Positions 1 to 6,699 of a stretch of 15,388 bases of DNA are shown here, piece by piece (position 1 is the stretch's first letter; every line of letters starts with the position of its first letter). A program made the translations under genes and the position numbers. The stretch lies in contig JAFDIC010000045.1 in NCBI GenBank assembly GCA_019308525.1, positions 1 through 15,388 of the forward strand, written 5' to 3'. This stretch comes from Deltaproteobacteria bacterium. Its GTDB lineage: Bacteria > Desulfobacterota > DSM-4660 > Desulfatiglandales > HGW-15. The notes below the pieces were generated by a model, which was not told where the DNA came from, ran no database searches, and saw nothing but the letters and a program-made list of their open reading frames with translations.

Positions 1-557
1 CGCGATCTGATGCACCCTTTGACGATATCCACAGCTTCATAAGGCTTGCAAAAAAGAAAAAAATGGCGATTGCATTTGATGCCATGCCACAACAGATGAT
101 TATGACGGCCGTTGGTAATCAGGCCGGTGTAAGATTCAAGTTTATCAAACACAAAAGCGGCGCTGAACAGATACAGAGTATTCTGGGCGGTCACGTAGAT
201 GCGGGCTGCCCCGCAGGTGCTCATATCAAATATCTCCAGAGCGGCGATCTTAAGATGATTGCGGCCTTTGGCAAGGACCGATATAGTTACGCGCCTGAAA
301 CAAAGACCCTCATTGAGAGCGGTTACAAATTCTACCTCGATCCCTACTATTACCTGGTCGCGCCCAAGGGATTGCCTGCCAATGTAAAAGCAACCCTGGT
401 CAAGGTTTTCGACAAAGCCATCCATTCCGACAGAGTGAAGACAGCCCTTTGGAATACATTGAAGGTAGCCCCCCATAATTTGGGGCCTGATGGTACCTTC
501 AAAATGCTCTCAGACGGGGTGAGAGACATAAAGACCGTCATCGACGCGGGAAAGTAG
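1..557 (+). CDS. tctC: Tripartite tricarboxylate transporter substrate-binding protein (TctC/Bug family), 3' part
   Basis: The reading frame is open from base 3 to the stop at 555-557, so the visible 184 residues are the C-terminal part of a protein of usually about 320 residues; the signal peptide lies outside the window. The ATG at 63 is internal, because the frame continues upstream as RSDAPFDDIHSF and a lysine run, matching the TctC segment where a partly conserved D-D-x-I/L region precedes the second lobe. Later family-like stretches are GAEQIQSILGGHVDAG, the LKMIAAFGKDR strand and the YYYLVAPKGLPA segment. TctC proteins are periplasmic binders that deliver carboxylates to the TctAB membrane pair, and tctB and tctA follow directly. 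The ligand cannot be read from sequence; family members bind citrate, aromatic acids, dicarboxylates and others. Family call is firm; substrate unknown. Confidence 0.88.
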   Translation, partial: RSDAPFDDIHSFIRLAKKKKMAIAFDAMPQQMIMTAVGNQAGVRFKFIKHKSGAEQIQSILGGHVDAGCPAGAHIKYLQSGDLKMIAAFGKDRYSYAPETKTLIESGYKFYLDPYYYLVAPKGLPANVKATLVKVFDKAIHSDRVKTALWNTLKVAPHNLGPDGTFKMLSDGVRDIKTVIDAGK

Positions 558-575
558 AATATTCACTTGAGCCGA

Positions 576-599
576 CTCCGCGGGCTCAGTCCCGCGGAG
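576..599 (+). other. Intercistronic hairpin between tctC and tctB
   Basis: A perfect 9-bp GC-rich stem (CTCCGCGGG at 576-584 and CCCGCGGAG at 591-599) closes a 6-nt loop 18 nt after the tctC stop. No T-run follows, so it is not a typical intrinsic terminator. By analogy with other binding-protein-dependent transporters, it could protect the tctC mRNA 3' end or cause partial termination, giving more binding protein than membrane subunits. The structure is visible; the role is inferred. Confidence 0.6.
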
Positions 600-628
600 C
601 CACTGCCCAGTGAGCCAGGAAGATTGGA

Positions 629-1048
629 ATGACACTCAATCGTATGTCAGGAATTGTAGTCGCCGTCATAGGCCTAGTGCTGCTTTTTTGGATTATTCCA
701 CGGCACACCGAAACAGTGGATTACGCCTGGCTGCGGCCGGCGACACTGCCGATAATCACGGCCGTTATTGCCCTTATATCAAGCATCGTACATATCATTT
801 TCCCTTCCGGAACAGCGGAGTTTGATGTGCAGCTCGCATTGCGTGCCGGTTTGTATTTTGTGATTTCTCTGCTTGCCCTTTTTCTGATGCATATCCTCGG
901 GTTTCTCGTTGGCGCGCCGTTCCTGGTAATGGCCCTTATGCTACTGGTAGGGGAGCGTCGGCCACTGTGGTTGATCACAGGTGTTGTGGTGATACCTCTG
1001 GTGATGTGGAGTTTCATTGTGCTGCTGCTGGATCATCCGCTTCCTTAG
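629..1048 (+). CDS. tctB: Tripartite tricarboxylate transporter small membrane subunit (TctB family)
   Basis: A 139-residue hydrophobic protein with four to five predicted membrane segments (about 8-24, 38-57, 70-88, 90-108 and 113-134), the usual size and layout for TctB. A conserved-looking GFLVGAPFLVMALMLLVGERRPL stretch spans the third to fourth segments, shown here only as the short core GERR at about 108-111. AGGAAG at 617-622 lies 6 nt before the ATG. TctB is the poorly conserved small inner-membrane partner of TctA, so the call rests mainly on position between tctC and tctA plus topology. It lies 71 nt after tctC and 137 nt before tctA, a wider gap than is usual in these operons. Confidence 0.85.
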   Translation: MTLNRMSGIVVAVIGLVLLFWIIPRHTETVDYAWLRPATLPIITAVIALISSIVHIIFPSGTAEFDVQLALRAGLYFVISLLALFLMHILGFLVGAPFLVMALMLLVGERRPLWLITGVVVIPLVMWSFIVLLLDHPLP

Positions 1049-1106
1049 TGCTTCAATCTGCAATTATGGCGGCGTACTTTTCGGATGAGAATAGTTATTA
1101 ATGCCA

Positions 1107-1149
1107 ACTCAGCCCCAAGTCCTGAGTGAACAAATACGCTGACGTATTT
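1107..1149 (+). other. Two consecutive hairpins in the tctB-tctA gap
   Basis: The 137-nt gap between tctB and tctA contains two perfect inverted repeats: ACTCAG (1107-1112) with CTGAGT (1122-1127), and AAATACG (1132-1138) with CGTATTT (1143-1149) around a 4-nt CTGA loop. Neither is followed by a T-run. They may shape the tctA leader or simply be chance structures. Confidence 0.4.
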
Positions 1150-1185
1150 ACGTATCGAAGGTCTTAGGAGACAACGGTTACTACC

Positions 1186-2688
1186 ATGCTTGATTACAAC
1201 ATCGTCATTGCGGGTCTTTCCGATGCATTTTCCCTGTATAATTTGTTGTTCGTTCTGTTTGGCGTGATTGTGGGACAGTTCGTGGGTGCCCTTCCCGGCA
1301 CGGGGCCGGTGATGGCCATGGCCATAGCGATTCCGTTTACCTTTACCCTGGATCCCCTTATCGCCATTGCCTTCCTGATGGGGGTCAACAAGGGGGGGCT
1401 GGTCGGCGGCGCCGTTCCCGCCATATTGATCAATACTCCTGGAACGCCCGATGCCGCCGCCACTACCCTGGATGGTTTTCCCATGACCCAGCAAGGAAAA
1501 TCGGAAAAGGCGTTGAAGATGGCACTTTATTCATCCGTTAGTGGTGATGCCTTTAGCGATATCGTTCTTTTTACTGTCTCCCCGCTCATCGCCATGGTGG
1601 CCTTGAAAATGGGTCCCATGGAAATATTTGCCCTCATGGTATTCGCATTCTCGGTCATCGCAGGGCTTGTGAGCGATTCTATGACCAAGGGAATCACATC
1701 GACGGCCCTGGGTTTGTTTTGTGCTACAGTGGGACTGGATCCGGAACATAGCACACCGCGTTTCATTTTTGGATTCTTCGAACTATATGACGGGCTACCG
1801 CTGGTGTCCGTAGCCCTGGGCATGCTGGCCGTGCCCGAAATTTTTCGCCGGCTGGCACGAATCAGAGGCAAAATCAGTTCGGCAGTAGCGGTCTCCAAGA
1901 CGCAAAAAAGGGAAGATCGGCGGGTCAGCTTGGCCGAATATTGGTCCTGCCGTTATACCATCCTGAGAGGTTCGGTAATAGGGACTATCATGGGAGCGAT
2001 CCCGGGACTCGATTCTTCGGCTGCGGCATTTATGACATACGCATCAATGAAACAAACATCGAAGGACCCAGATAGTTTCGGCAGGGGTAACATTCATGGT
2101 GTCGCCGCAACAGAATCGGCCAACAGTTCGGTCTCAGGGGCTAATCTAATCCCCCTGCTCACGCTGGGTATACCCGGCAATATCGCTGCCGCCCTGATTA
2201 TCAGCGCCCTTATGATCCATGGCGTTCAGCCGGGCCCTCTTCTTTTTCGGGAGCAGGGGCGATTGATTTACGGCCTTTTCGGCGCCTTGATGATGGCGAA
2301 TGTTTTGAATCTCATGTCGGGACTTGTAGGGCTGCGTGTCTGGTCACGTGTGATTAGGGCGCCTGAATCGTTTATTTTCCCCACGGCCCTGGTGCTTTGC
2401 ATCGTGGGTGTATACATGGCCACAGGCGGACTGCTTGGGGTGACTATTATGTTCATCTTTGCACTCATCAGTTACCTGATGCATGCGTTTGGTTACTCGG
2501 CTATTGTGTTTGTTATCGGCTTTTTTCTGGGGGAAAGATTCGAACTGACATTGTCCCAATCGCTGAATTTGATCGACGGCGAACTTATCGTATTGCTTCA
2601 TCACCCGATCGCTCTCGCTCTCTTTGCCCTGGCATTCTCTTCCGTGTATTGGTTTAGCGTCCGTCCTGCGAAAAGAAACCGAAAATGA
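1186..2688 (+). CDS. tctA: Tripartite tricarboxylate transporter large permease (TctA family)
   Basis: A 500-residue, strongly hydrophobic protein of the normal TctA length. Both TctA sequence repeats are present: GALPGTGP at 34-41 with NTPGTPDAAATTLDGFPM at 83-100, and GAIPGLDSSAAAFMTY at 270-285 with the ESANSSVSGANLIPLLTLG segment starting near 310 and running into IPGN. HGVQPGPLLF at 345-354 is also typical. TctA forms the inner-membrane channel that takes substrate from TctC using an ion gradient. The ATG at 1186 gives the expected family N-terminus (MLD followed by a hydrophobic helix), although the nearest good ribosome site, AGGAG at 1166-1170, is an unusually long 15 nt away. The GxPG repeats are intact and there is no frameshift. 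Substrate is not deducible. No obvious intrinsic terminator follows. Confidence 0.95.
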   Translation: MLDYNIVIAGLSDAFSLYNLLFVLFGVIVGQFVGALPGTGPVMAMAIAIPFTFTLDPLIAIAFLMGVNKGGLVGGAVPAILINTPGTPDAAATTLDGFPMTQQGKSEKALKMALYSSVSGDAFSDIVLFTVSPLIAMVALKMGPMEIFALMVFAFSVIAGLVSDSMTKGITSTALGLFCATVGLDPEHSTPRFIFGFFELYDGLPLVSVALGMLAVPEIFRRLARIRGKISSAVAVSKTQKREDRRVSLAEYWSCRYTILRGSVIGTIMGAIPGLDSSAAAFMTYASMKQTSKDPDSFGRGNIHGVAATESANSSVSGANLIPLLTLGIPGNIAAALIISALMIHGVQPGPLLFREQGRLIYGLFGALMMANVLNLMSGLVGLRVWSRVIRAPESFIFPTALVLCIVGVYMATGGLLGVTIMFIFALISYLMHAFGYSAIVFVIGFFLGERFELTLSQSLNLIDGELIVLLHHPIALALFALAFSSVYWFSVRPAKRNRK

Positions 2689-2736
2689 AGGATAAATAAT
2701 ACCGGGAAGAGATTTGATCCCCCTTTGGGTCTAATT

Positions 2737-2756
2737 CCCCGTAGCAAGCTGCAGGG
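2737..2756. repeat. REP-like imperfect palindrome
   Basis: CCCCGTAGC and GCTGCAGGG face each other across two bases (one mismatch and one G-U pair in nine positions). It sits 48 nt after tctA in a 208-nt gap that otherwise holds no gene. It resembles a decayed extragenic palindrome, but only one copy is visible in this window, so the repeat status is inferred. Confidence 0.3.
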
Positions 2757-2830
2757 CAGTTCGTGGGATATTTACGCTTGGCCATCTCTTGAGGCAACGA
2801 ACGGGGGCTTGGATGCCGACTCCAAAGGTG

Positions 2831-2859
2831 TTGACTGGGAGCAAAAAGGACATTAAATT
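2831..2859 (+). promoter_or_regulatory. Candidate sigma-70-type promoter for the small-gene/pncA cluster
   Basis: TTGACT (2831-2836) is followed after 17 nt by TAAATT (2854-2859), or after 16 nt by TTAAAT. The site is about 40 nt upstream of the first small gene and would separate this cluster from the tct genes. Match to consensus is 5 of 6 and 4 of 6; untested. Confidence 0.35.
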
Positions 2860-2896
2860 AGGACCAGCAGGCTAAAAAAGACGGTGGAGGCATGAA

Positions 2897-3079
2897 ATGG
2901 ATGTTCCAAGGAAGATAGGCATAGGGATACTGATGTTGATACCGGCCTTTGTTGGAGGGGGCGCCCTTTGGGACATATTTGGCGGTAGCTGGATTCCGGT
3001 TGTTATCTGGGTGCTCATAATGGCGGGTGTTGCGGGAGGGATTATCAGCGAAAAACTTTTCTCCGGAAAGACGGCCTGA
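2897..3079 (+). CDS. Small two-helix membrane protein, function unknown
   Basis: A 60-residue protein with a short basic N-terminus (MDVPRK), two predicted membrane helices at about 7-25 and 33-52, joined by an aromatic loop around WDIFGGSW, and a short polar tail ending SGKTA. A strong ribosome site, GGTGGAGG at 2883-2890, lies 6 nt before the ATG, which makes this a real gene despite its size. An overlapping ATG five bases earlier opens only an eight-codon frame. It is followed by a second very small gene and then pncA, probably on one transcript. I do not recognise the family; a hairpin-type inner-membrane protein is all that the sequence shows. Confidence 0.65.
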   Translation: MDVPRKIGIGILMLIPAFVGGGALWDIFGGSWIPVVIWVLIMAGVAGGIISEKLFSGKTA

Positions 3080-3126
3080 CGCTGGTGAGGAGAAGAAGCG
3101 CGGGCGTTTCCGGAATGGAGGATCCC

Positions 3127-3285
3127 ATGGAAGATAAGGAAGAAACTAAAGAAAAAGACAAAGCCAGGAAAAAGAAGAAAGACACTATTGATCCTCTTCC
3201 CTATTGCAGGAATGCACCCAGTGCAGAGCATGCGAGGGCTGAACACGACGATGAGCCTTGTGATGACTCCAGGGAAAGTGAGTAG
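3127..3285 (+). CDS. Very highly charged 52-aa protein, function unknown
   Basis: The start at 3127 is chosen because GGAGG at 3117-3121 lies 5 nt upstream; the frame is open further up to a GTG at 3085, which would add 14 residues but lacks a comparable site. The protein is almost entirely charged: an E/K/D-rich first half (EDKEETKEKDKARKKKK), a short central patch IDPLPYC, then an acidic, His-containing tail (HARAEHDDEPCDDSRESE). It has two cysteines (27 and 45) that could bind metal or form a disulfide, and no membrane segment. It sits 47 nt after the small membrane protein and 20 nt before pncA. No family recognised; probably disordered. It could be a spurious frame, but the ribosome site and operon position favour a gene. 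Confidence 0.5.
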   Translation: MEDKEETKEKDKARKKKKDTIDPLPYCRNAPSAEHARAEHDDEPCDDSRESE

Positions 3286-3305
3286 ACGTTATTCAGGGTT
3301 TTGAA

Positions 3306-3908
3306 ATGGCAAGGTCAAGTGAAAGCACAGTCCAGTTGCAATCAGGAGACGCGTTGATAGTGGTGGACGTTCAGAATGATTTTCTCCCCGGTGGTGCCTT
3401 GGCCGTACCGGGAGCAGAGGCGGTGGTGCCTGTGCTTAACCAGTACATTGGCCACTTCGCCCGGAAAGGGCTCCCTGTATTTGCCACCAGGGATTGGCAC
3501 CCTGAAAACCATTGCTCCTTCAGGGAGCACGGAGGACCCTGGCCTCCCCACTGTGTAGCTACTACCAGGGGGGCTGAATTCGCTCCGGACCTTTCCCTGC
3601 CAGATTCCGTTATTGTCATTTCCAAGGGGACCGATCCTGAAAGGGATGCATACTCCGGGTTTCAGGGCACGGATCTGGATGACAGACTAAAGTCCTTGAA
3701 CATCCACCGGCTTTTTATCGGTGGCCTTGCAACGGATTACTGCGTGTTGAGCACGGTGAGGGATGCACTGGATAAGGGCTATGAAGTGCTATTGCTCAAG
3801 GATGCCATAAGGGCTGTGGATGTTAAACCCGGTGACGGGGAAAGGGCTATTGATGAAATGCTCAGGTTGGGTGCTTTCCCCATCACATATGATATGCCGG
3901 AGAGTTAG
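3306..3908 (+). CDS. pncA: Nicotinamidase / pyrazinamidase (isochorismatase-like hydrolase)
   Basis: A 200-residue cytoplasmic amidohydrolase that converts nicotinamide to nicotinate for NAD salvage. All signature residues are visible: catalytic Asp21 in DVQNDF, catalytic Lys107 in SKGTD, and nucleophile Cys146 in ATDYCV preceded by the GGLA turn. The metal site is Asp63 and His65 (RDWHP), His69 and His82 (WPPHC). The AYSGFQGTDL segment at 115-124 is the usual substrate-pocket loop. Length is normal for bacterial PncA. The ribosome site is weak (AGGGT at about 3296-3300). It follows the two small genes by 20 nt and may be expressed with them. Its location next to a B12 operon that is followed by nadC is noted separately. 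Very confident in family; nicotinamidase rather than another isochorismatase-like enzyme because of the complete metal motif. Confidence 0.95.
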   Translation: MARSSESTVQLQSGDALIVVDVQNDFLPGGALAVPGAEAVVPVLNQYIGHFARKGLPVFATRDWHPENHCSFREHGGPWPPHCVATTRGAEFAPDLSLPDSVIVISKGTDPERDAYSGFQGTDLDDRLKSLNIHRLFIGGLATDYCVLSTVRDALDKGYEVLLLKDAIRAVDVKPGDGERAIDEMLRLGAFPITYDMPES

Positions 3909-4146
3909 CTCGCAATACCATCGGCCTGCGTTCCATCCTTGCTCAGTATCTGAGCGGCTTCAAATTAATTGAGGAACCACTTTGTTTTTCGTACCAGGCA
4001 TGTGAATTCAAGATACGTATGGAAGGGCGAAAAGAGCGAGAGCCCGGTGACATCAAGCTCCTACGGGAGAAACTCCTGGAAAAGGGCACTGGTAGATCCC
4101 CTGACCCCCGGCATGGCTAGATCTACCCCGGGAGCAATATTTTTTC
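3909..4146. other. Gap between pncA and the B12 riboswitch; no gene established
   Basis: This stretch holds no open frame with a credible start. One + strand frame stays open from 3893 to a stop at 4118-4120 and has coding-like composition, for instance KLLREKLLEKG near its end, but its only ATG (4019) lacks a ribosome site and would give 33 residues; it may be a gene remnant. An inverted repeat, GGTAGATC (4091-4098) with GATCTACC (4120-4127), lies 12 nt before a run of six T; the spacing is too long for a standard terminator, though it may still act as one. Confidence 0.35.
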
Positions 4147-4188
4147 TTGACGTCACATTGGTTTTGACATAAATACAACTAATATACT
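4147..4188 (+). promoter_or_regulatory. Candidate promoter region for the B12 operon
   Basis: Two overlapping options are visible. TTGACG (4147-4152) with TAAATA (4170-4175) has a 17-nt spacer and would start transcription near 4182, just before the riboswitch P1 stem. TTGACA (4164-4169) with TATACT (4183-4188) has better boxes but only a 13-nt spacer and would start inside P1. The region is AT-rich compared with its surroundings. The exact pair is uncertain. Confidence 0.45.
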
Positions 4189-4190
4189 TT

Positions 4191-4370
4191 CAGGTGTCCT
4201 TTACGGACATAATAGGGAACCCCGTTAAAATCGGGGACGGGCCCGCCGCTGTAACCCCGCCCTTTTCCACAGTATGGTGGGAAAGGGAACCCTTCAGCAA
4301 CCTCTTGCCACTGTCCTTACCCCGGGATGGGAAGGCCGCTGATAGGGCGGGGGAGTCAGAAGACCTGCCT
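4191..4370 (+). ncRNA. Cobalamin (adenosylcobalamin/B12) riboswitch aptamer
   Basis: The conserved blocks of the class appear in order: CAGGT at 4191-4195, AATAGGGAA at 4211-4219, GGGCCCGCCGCTGTAA at 4238-4253, GCCACTG at 4307-4313, GGGATGGGAAGG at 4324-4335, and the B12 box AGTCAGAAGACCTGCC at 4354-4369. CAGGT can pair with ACCTG (4363-4367) to close P1. The aptamer binds a corrinoid and usually represses downstream uptake or synthesis genes when B12 is plentiful. It lies 155 nt upstream of the btuB-like receptor gene, and the whole btuB-to-tonB run is likely under it. An apparent reading frame across the aptamer has no support. The corrinoid form preferred (adenosyl, methyl or aquo) cannot be decided by eye. 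Confidence 0.96.
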
Positions 4371-4378
4371 GGAAGTTT

Positions 4379-4408
4379 GGGTATGACCTTCGCGGAATGA
4401 GGTTACCC
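4379..4408 (+). promoter_or_regulatory. Linker hairpin between riboswitch aptamer and terminator
   Basis: GGGTA (4379-4383) pairs with TACCC (4404-4408), and ACCT (4386-4389) with AGGT (4400-4403), leaving a two-base bulge. It lies between the B12 box and the terminator stem and could be part of the expression platform that decides termination. The structure is seen; the role is inferred. Confidence 0.4.
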
Positions 4409-4430
4409 GAGGATCTTGAGGATAAAAAAG

Positions 4431-4475
4431 GGAAATCCCCGGATCGATCAATTCGGTCCGGGGATTTCCTGTTTA
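4431..4475 (+). terminator. Riboswitch-controlled terminator-like hairpin
   Basis: A perfect 13-bp stem, GGAAATCCCCGGA (4431-4443) with TCCGGGGATTTCC (4457-4469), closes a 13-nt loop. It is preceded by AAAAAA and followed by only a short T-rich stretch (TGTTTA), so termination may be incomplete. Its place 60 nt after the B12 box and 50 nt before btuB fits a B12-triggered attenuator. It does not itself cover the btuB ribosome site, so control by termination is more likely than by translation. Confidence 0.7.
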
Positions 4476-4524
4476 GGGCCCAGACAATCACAATCTTTTG
4501 TTCAGGTGAAAGGAGGAAGGGAAA

Positions 4525-6606
4525 ATGGGATCAAGGTGGTTTCTTTTGCTAACGGTTTCAGGATTTCTTGCTTTGGCCGGGCTGTCCCAGGCGTTAGCGC
4601 AGGAAGAGAAGAATCAAATTCCCGAGGGCAAAGAAAGAGCGGCGGAGATAATCATGGATGAGGTGGTTGTCACCGCAACAAAGACCGAGGAGAGGCGAAG
4701 CGATGTTCCAAACTCTGTGATCATCAAGGATGTGGTAGACATTCAGGAATCCCCGGCACAAGGCCTGGGGGATCTTCTGGCGAATGAGCTGGGCATGGAC
4801 TGGAGGACCTATGGAGATTATGGGGGTGCATCCCAGGAAATACATATAAGAGGCATGGGTGGTGATGGTACCCAGGTGTTCATAAACGGGGTAAACGTCA
4901 ATTCCCCTTCCCTCGGTACCTCGGATGTGTCAAGAATCCCTCTCAACAACATCGAACGGATCGAGGTCGTCAAGGGGTCGGGGTCCTTGCTTTATGGTAC
5001 GGGTGCAATGGGGGGAATCATCAACATCATCACCAAGAGACCCACGCGTGAGAGGACGGATCTGGACTTGAGCGCAGGCTACGGCTCACAGGACACTTAC
5101 CACTTGTCGCTTGAGCAGGGGATGTACCTTTCCGGTGATATCGGTTATTATTTGGTTGCAAACCGCCATGAAACAGACGGATTCAGGGATAACAGCGATC
5201 TCACACACAACGACATCTCGCTCAAAATGGTCCATGATGGATGGGATATGCTGGAAATAAGTTTCTACGGAGATTACATTGACAGGGAATACGGAAGGCC
5301 AGGGGTGCAGCCCCCTCAGGGGACCCAGAGTTTTCTTGTGGATGGGTTAGAGGTATACAGCAGCGATGCGGCAAGCACCCTTGACAGGGGCAGCGATGAA
5401 GACGCCCACCTGGTGCTGGAAGTCAAGGGTAACCCCTCGGATCGATTGGGCTTCAAGGTCAGGGGTGATTATACATACATGGAGAACTATAATTTGACGC
5501 GTTACTACAACTCTTTTACAGGCGGTGTGCCCGGCAGCAAGAGCTGGACTACCAACGAGTTTTCCACCATCGAAGGAAATATGGAAATCAAACCATTCAG
5601 TGGCTCAAGCCTCTTGCTCGGGGCTGATTACAGAGGTTATGACTGGAAAAACGAGAATATAGACCTGGATGAGAGCGGTAGCGAAATGTCCGGTTCTACA
5701 AAAAATGCCAAGGCCCATGTCTATTCCAGGGGAATCTATGCTGAGGGCCAGTACCGCCCCTGGAAATATTTCAAGGCCCTTGCAGGGATCAGGTATGAAA
5801 CCCATTCGACTTTTGGGCATGAAAACGTCCCCAGATTCGGCCTGGTGTTCAATCCCCTTCAAGACACCGTGTTGAAGTTCAGCAGTGGGAAGCACTTCAA
5901 GGCTCCTACACTCAACGATCTATTCTGGCCCCGTGAAGACTGGGGATGGGGCATGGGCGCCGAGGGGAACCCCAACTTGAAGCCCGAAACGGGATGGCAC
6001 AGTGATGGGACCCTGGAACAAAGCCTTTTTGACGGTAAGGTGTTTCTCACGGGGTCTTATTTTGAATGGGATATCAAGGACAAGATACGCTGGGTTCCGG
6101 ATGCAAACTTTTTCTATCGCCCGCAGAACCTGGATACCTATGAGGCGGACGGCTGGGATCTGGGAACAAGGATCGGGCCTTTGCACAACATGGTCTTCGC
6201 ATTCAACTATACGAAAATTGATGCAAAGGAGCAAAGGAAGGGCGGTGCCAAGCGACAGGCGCTCTATACGCCGAACGACCTGTTCAAGGGGACCATCACT
6301 TTCTGGACGGGGTTTGGATTGAGTGCCGATGTTACGGTCCGCTATGTGGGTGAGAGACCAGGCCATTATGCAGTTGATACGTCGGTTGAGCCTGACAAAG
6401 TCCTGGAGAGTTACTGGACAACAGACATGAAGGTTGAACAGAGCTTGCGGGAGCACTGGAAAATAGCCCTTCAGGGCAATAACCTCTTTGACGAAGATTA
6501 CGAAACTTACGTGGCCAATTTCTATGATTCAGCCGGAACTTCAACCCTTTCGGGATATCCCGGCGCCGGGAGATCATTCTTTTTGAGTGTGAAATATGAG
6601 TATTGA
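4525..6606 (+). CDS. btuB: TonB-dependent outer-membrane receptor, probable cobalamin receptor (BtuB-like)
   Basis: A 693-residue outer-membrane protein with a signal peptide (residues 1 to about 25, cleaved after SQALA). The TonB box is DEVVVTATKTEE at 45-56, close to that of BtuB. The plug domain follows (about 55-175), with IHIRGMGGDGTQVFINGVN near 107-123 and IERIEVVKGSGSLLYGTGAM at 143-162 leading into GGIINIITK. The rest is a 22-strand-type beta-barrel rich in alternating aromatic residues. The C-terminus has the typical GNNLFDEDYETY and GYPGAGRSFF segments and ends in an aromatic strand (SVKYEY). AGGAGG at 4511-4516 lies 8 nt before the ATG. Family members import corrinoids, siderophores or metals; the upstream cobalamin riboswitch and downstream btuFCD make corrinoid by far the likeliest cargo. 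Which corrinoid is unknown. Confidence 0.93.
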   Translation: MGSRWFLLLTVSGFLALAGLSQALAQEEKNQIPEGKERAAEIIMDEVVVTATKTEERRSDVPNSVIIKDVVDIQESPAQGLGDLLANELGMDWRTYGDYGGASQEIHIRGMGGDGTQVFINGVNVNSPSLGTSDVSRIPLNNIERIEVVKGSGSLLYGTGAMGGIINIITKRPTRERTDLDLSAGYGSQDTYHLSLEQGMYLSGDIGYYLVANRHETDGFRDNSDLTHNDISLKMVHDGWDMLEISFYGDYIDREYGRPGVQPPQGTQSFLVDGLEVYSSDAASTLDRGSDEDAHLVLEVKGNPSDRLGFKVRGDYTYMENYNLTRYYNSFTGGVPGSKSWTTNEFSTIEGNMEIKPFSGSSLLLGADYRGYDWKNENIDLDESGSEMSGSTKNAKAHVYSRGIYAEGQYRPWKYFKALAGIRYETHSTFGHENVPRFGLVFNPLQDTVLKFSSGKHFKAPTLNDLFWPREDWGWGMGAEGNPNLKPETGWHSDGTLEQSLFDGKVFLTGSYFEWDIKDKIRWVPDANFFYRPQNLDTYEADGWDLGTRIGPLHNMVFAFNYTKIDAKEQRKGGAKRQALYTPNDLFKGTITFWTGFGLSADVTVRYVGERPGHYAVDTSVEPDKVLESYWTTDMKVEQSLREHWKIALQGNNLFDEDYETYVANFYDSAGTSTLSGYPGAGRSFFLSVKYEY

Positions 6607-6632
6607 GGCATACCACTCCGGTAAAGAGGATA

Positions 6633-6645
6633 CCATTGACAATGG
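6633..6645. repeat. Short perfect palindrome between btuB and btuF
   Basis: CCATTG and CAATGG face each other around a single A in the 93-nt btuB-btuF gap. Too tight for an RNA hairpin; as DNA it could be a regulator site or chance. Confidence 0.2.
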
Positions 6646-6699
6646 CATAGGGGCATATGATGATAAAGTCATTCCACGCGGGGAGACAGGCGTCAAGAT

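Noticed and set aside
3085..3126. GTG or ATG (3115) start for the 52-aa charged protein
   Set aside because: GGAGG is placed 5 nt before the ATG at 3127, and overlaps or follows the earlier starts, so it cannot serve them.
4091..4145. Intrinsic terminator after pncA
   Set aside because: The inverted repeat is separated from the T-run by 12 nt and has a 21-nt loop; not a convincing terminator.
4164..4188. TTGACA-TATACT as the riboswitch promoter
   Set aside because: Boxes are good but the 13-nt spacer is too short and the start would fall inside the P1 stem; kept only as an alternative.
4194..4400. A 68-codon + strand open frame
   Set aside because: It lies across the cobalamin riboswitch aptamer, whose conserved blocks explain the sequence; no protein family resemblance.
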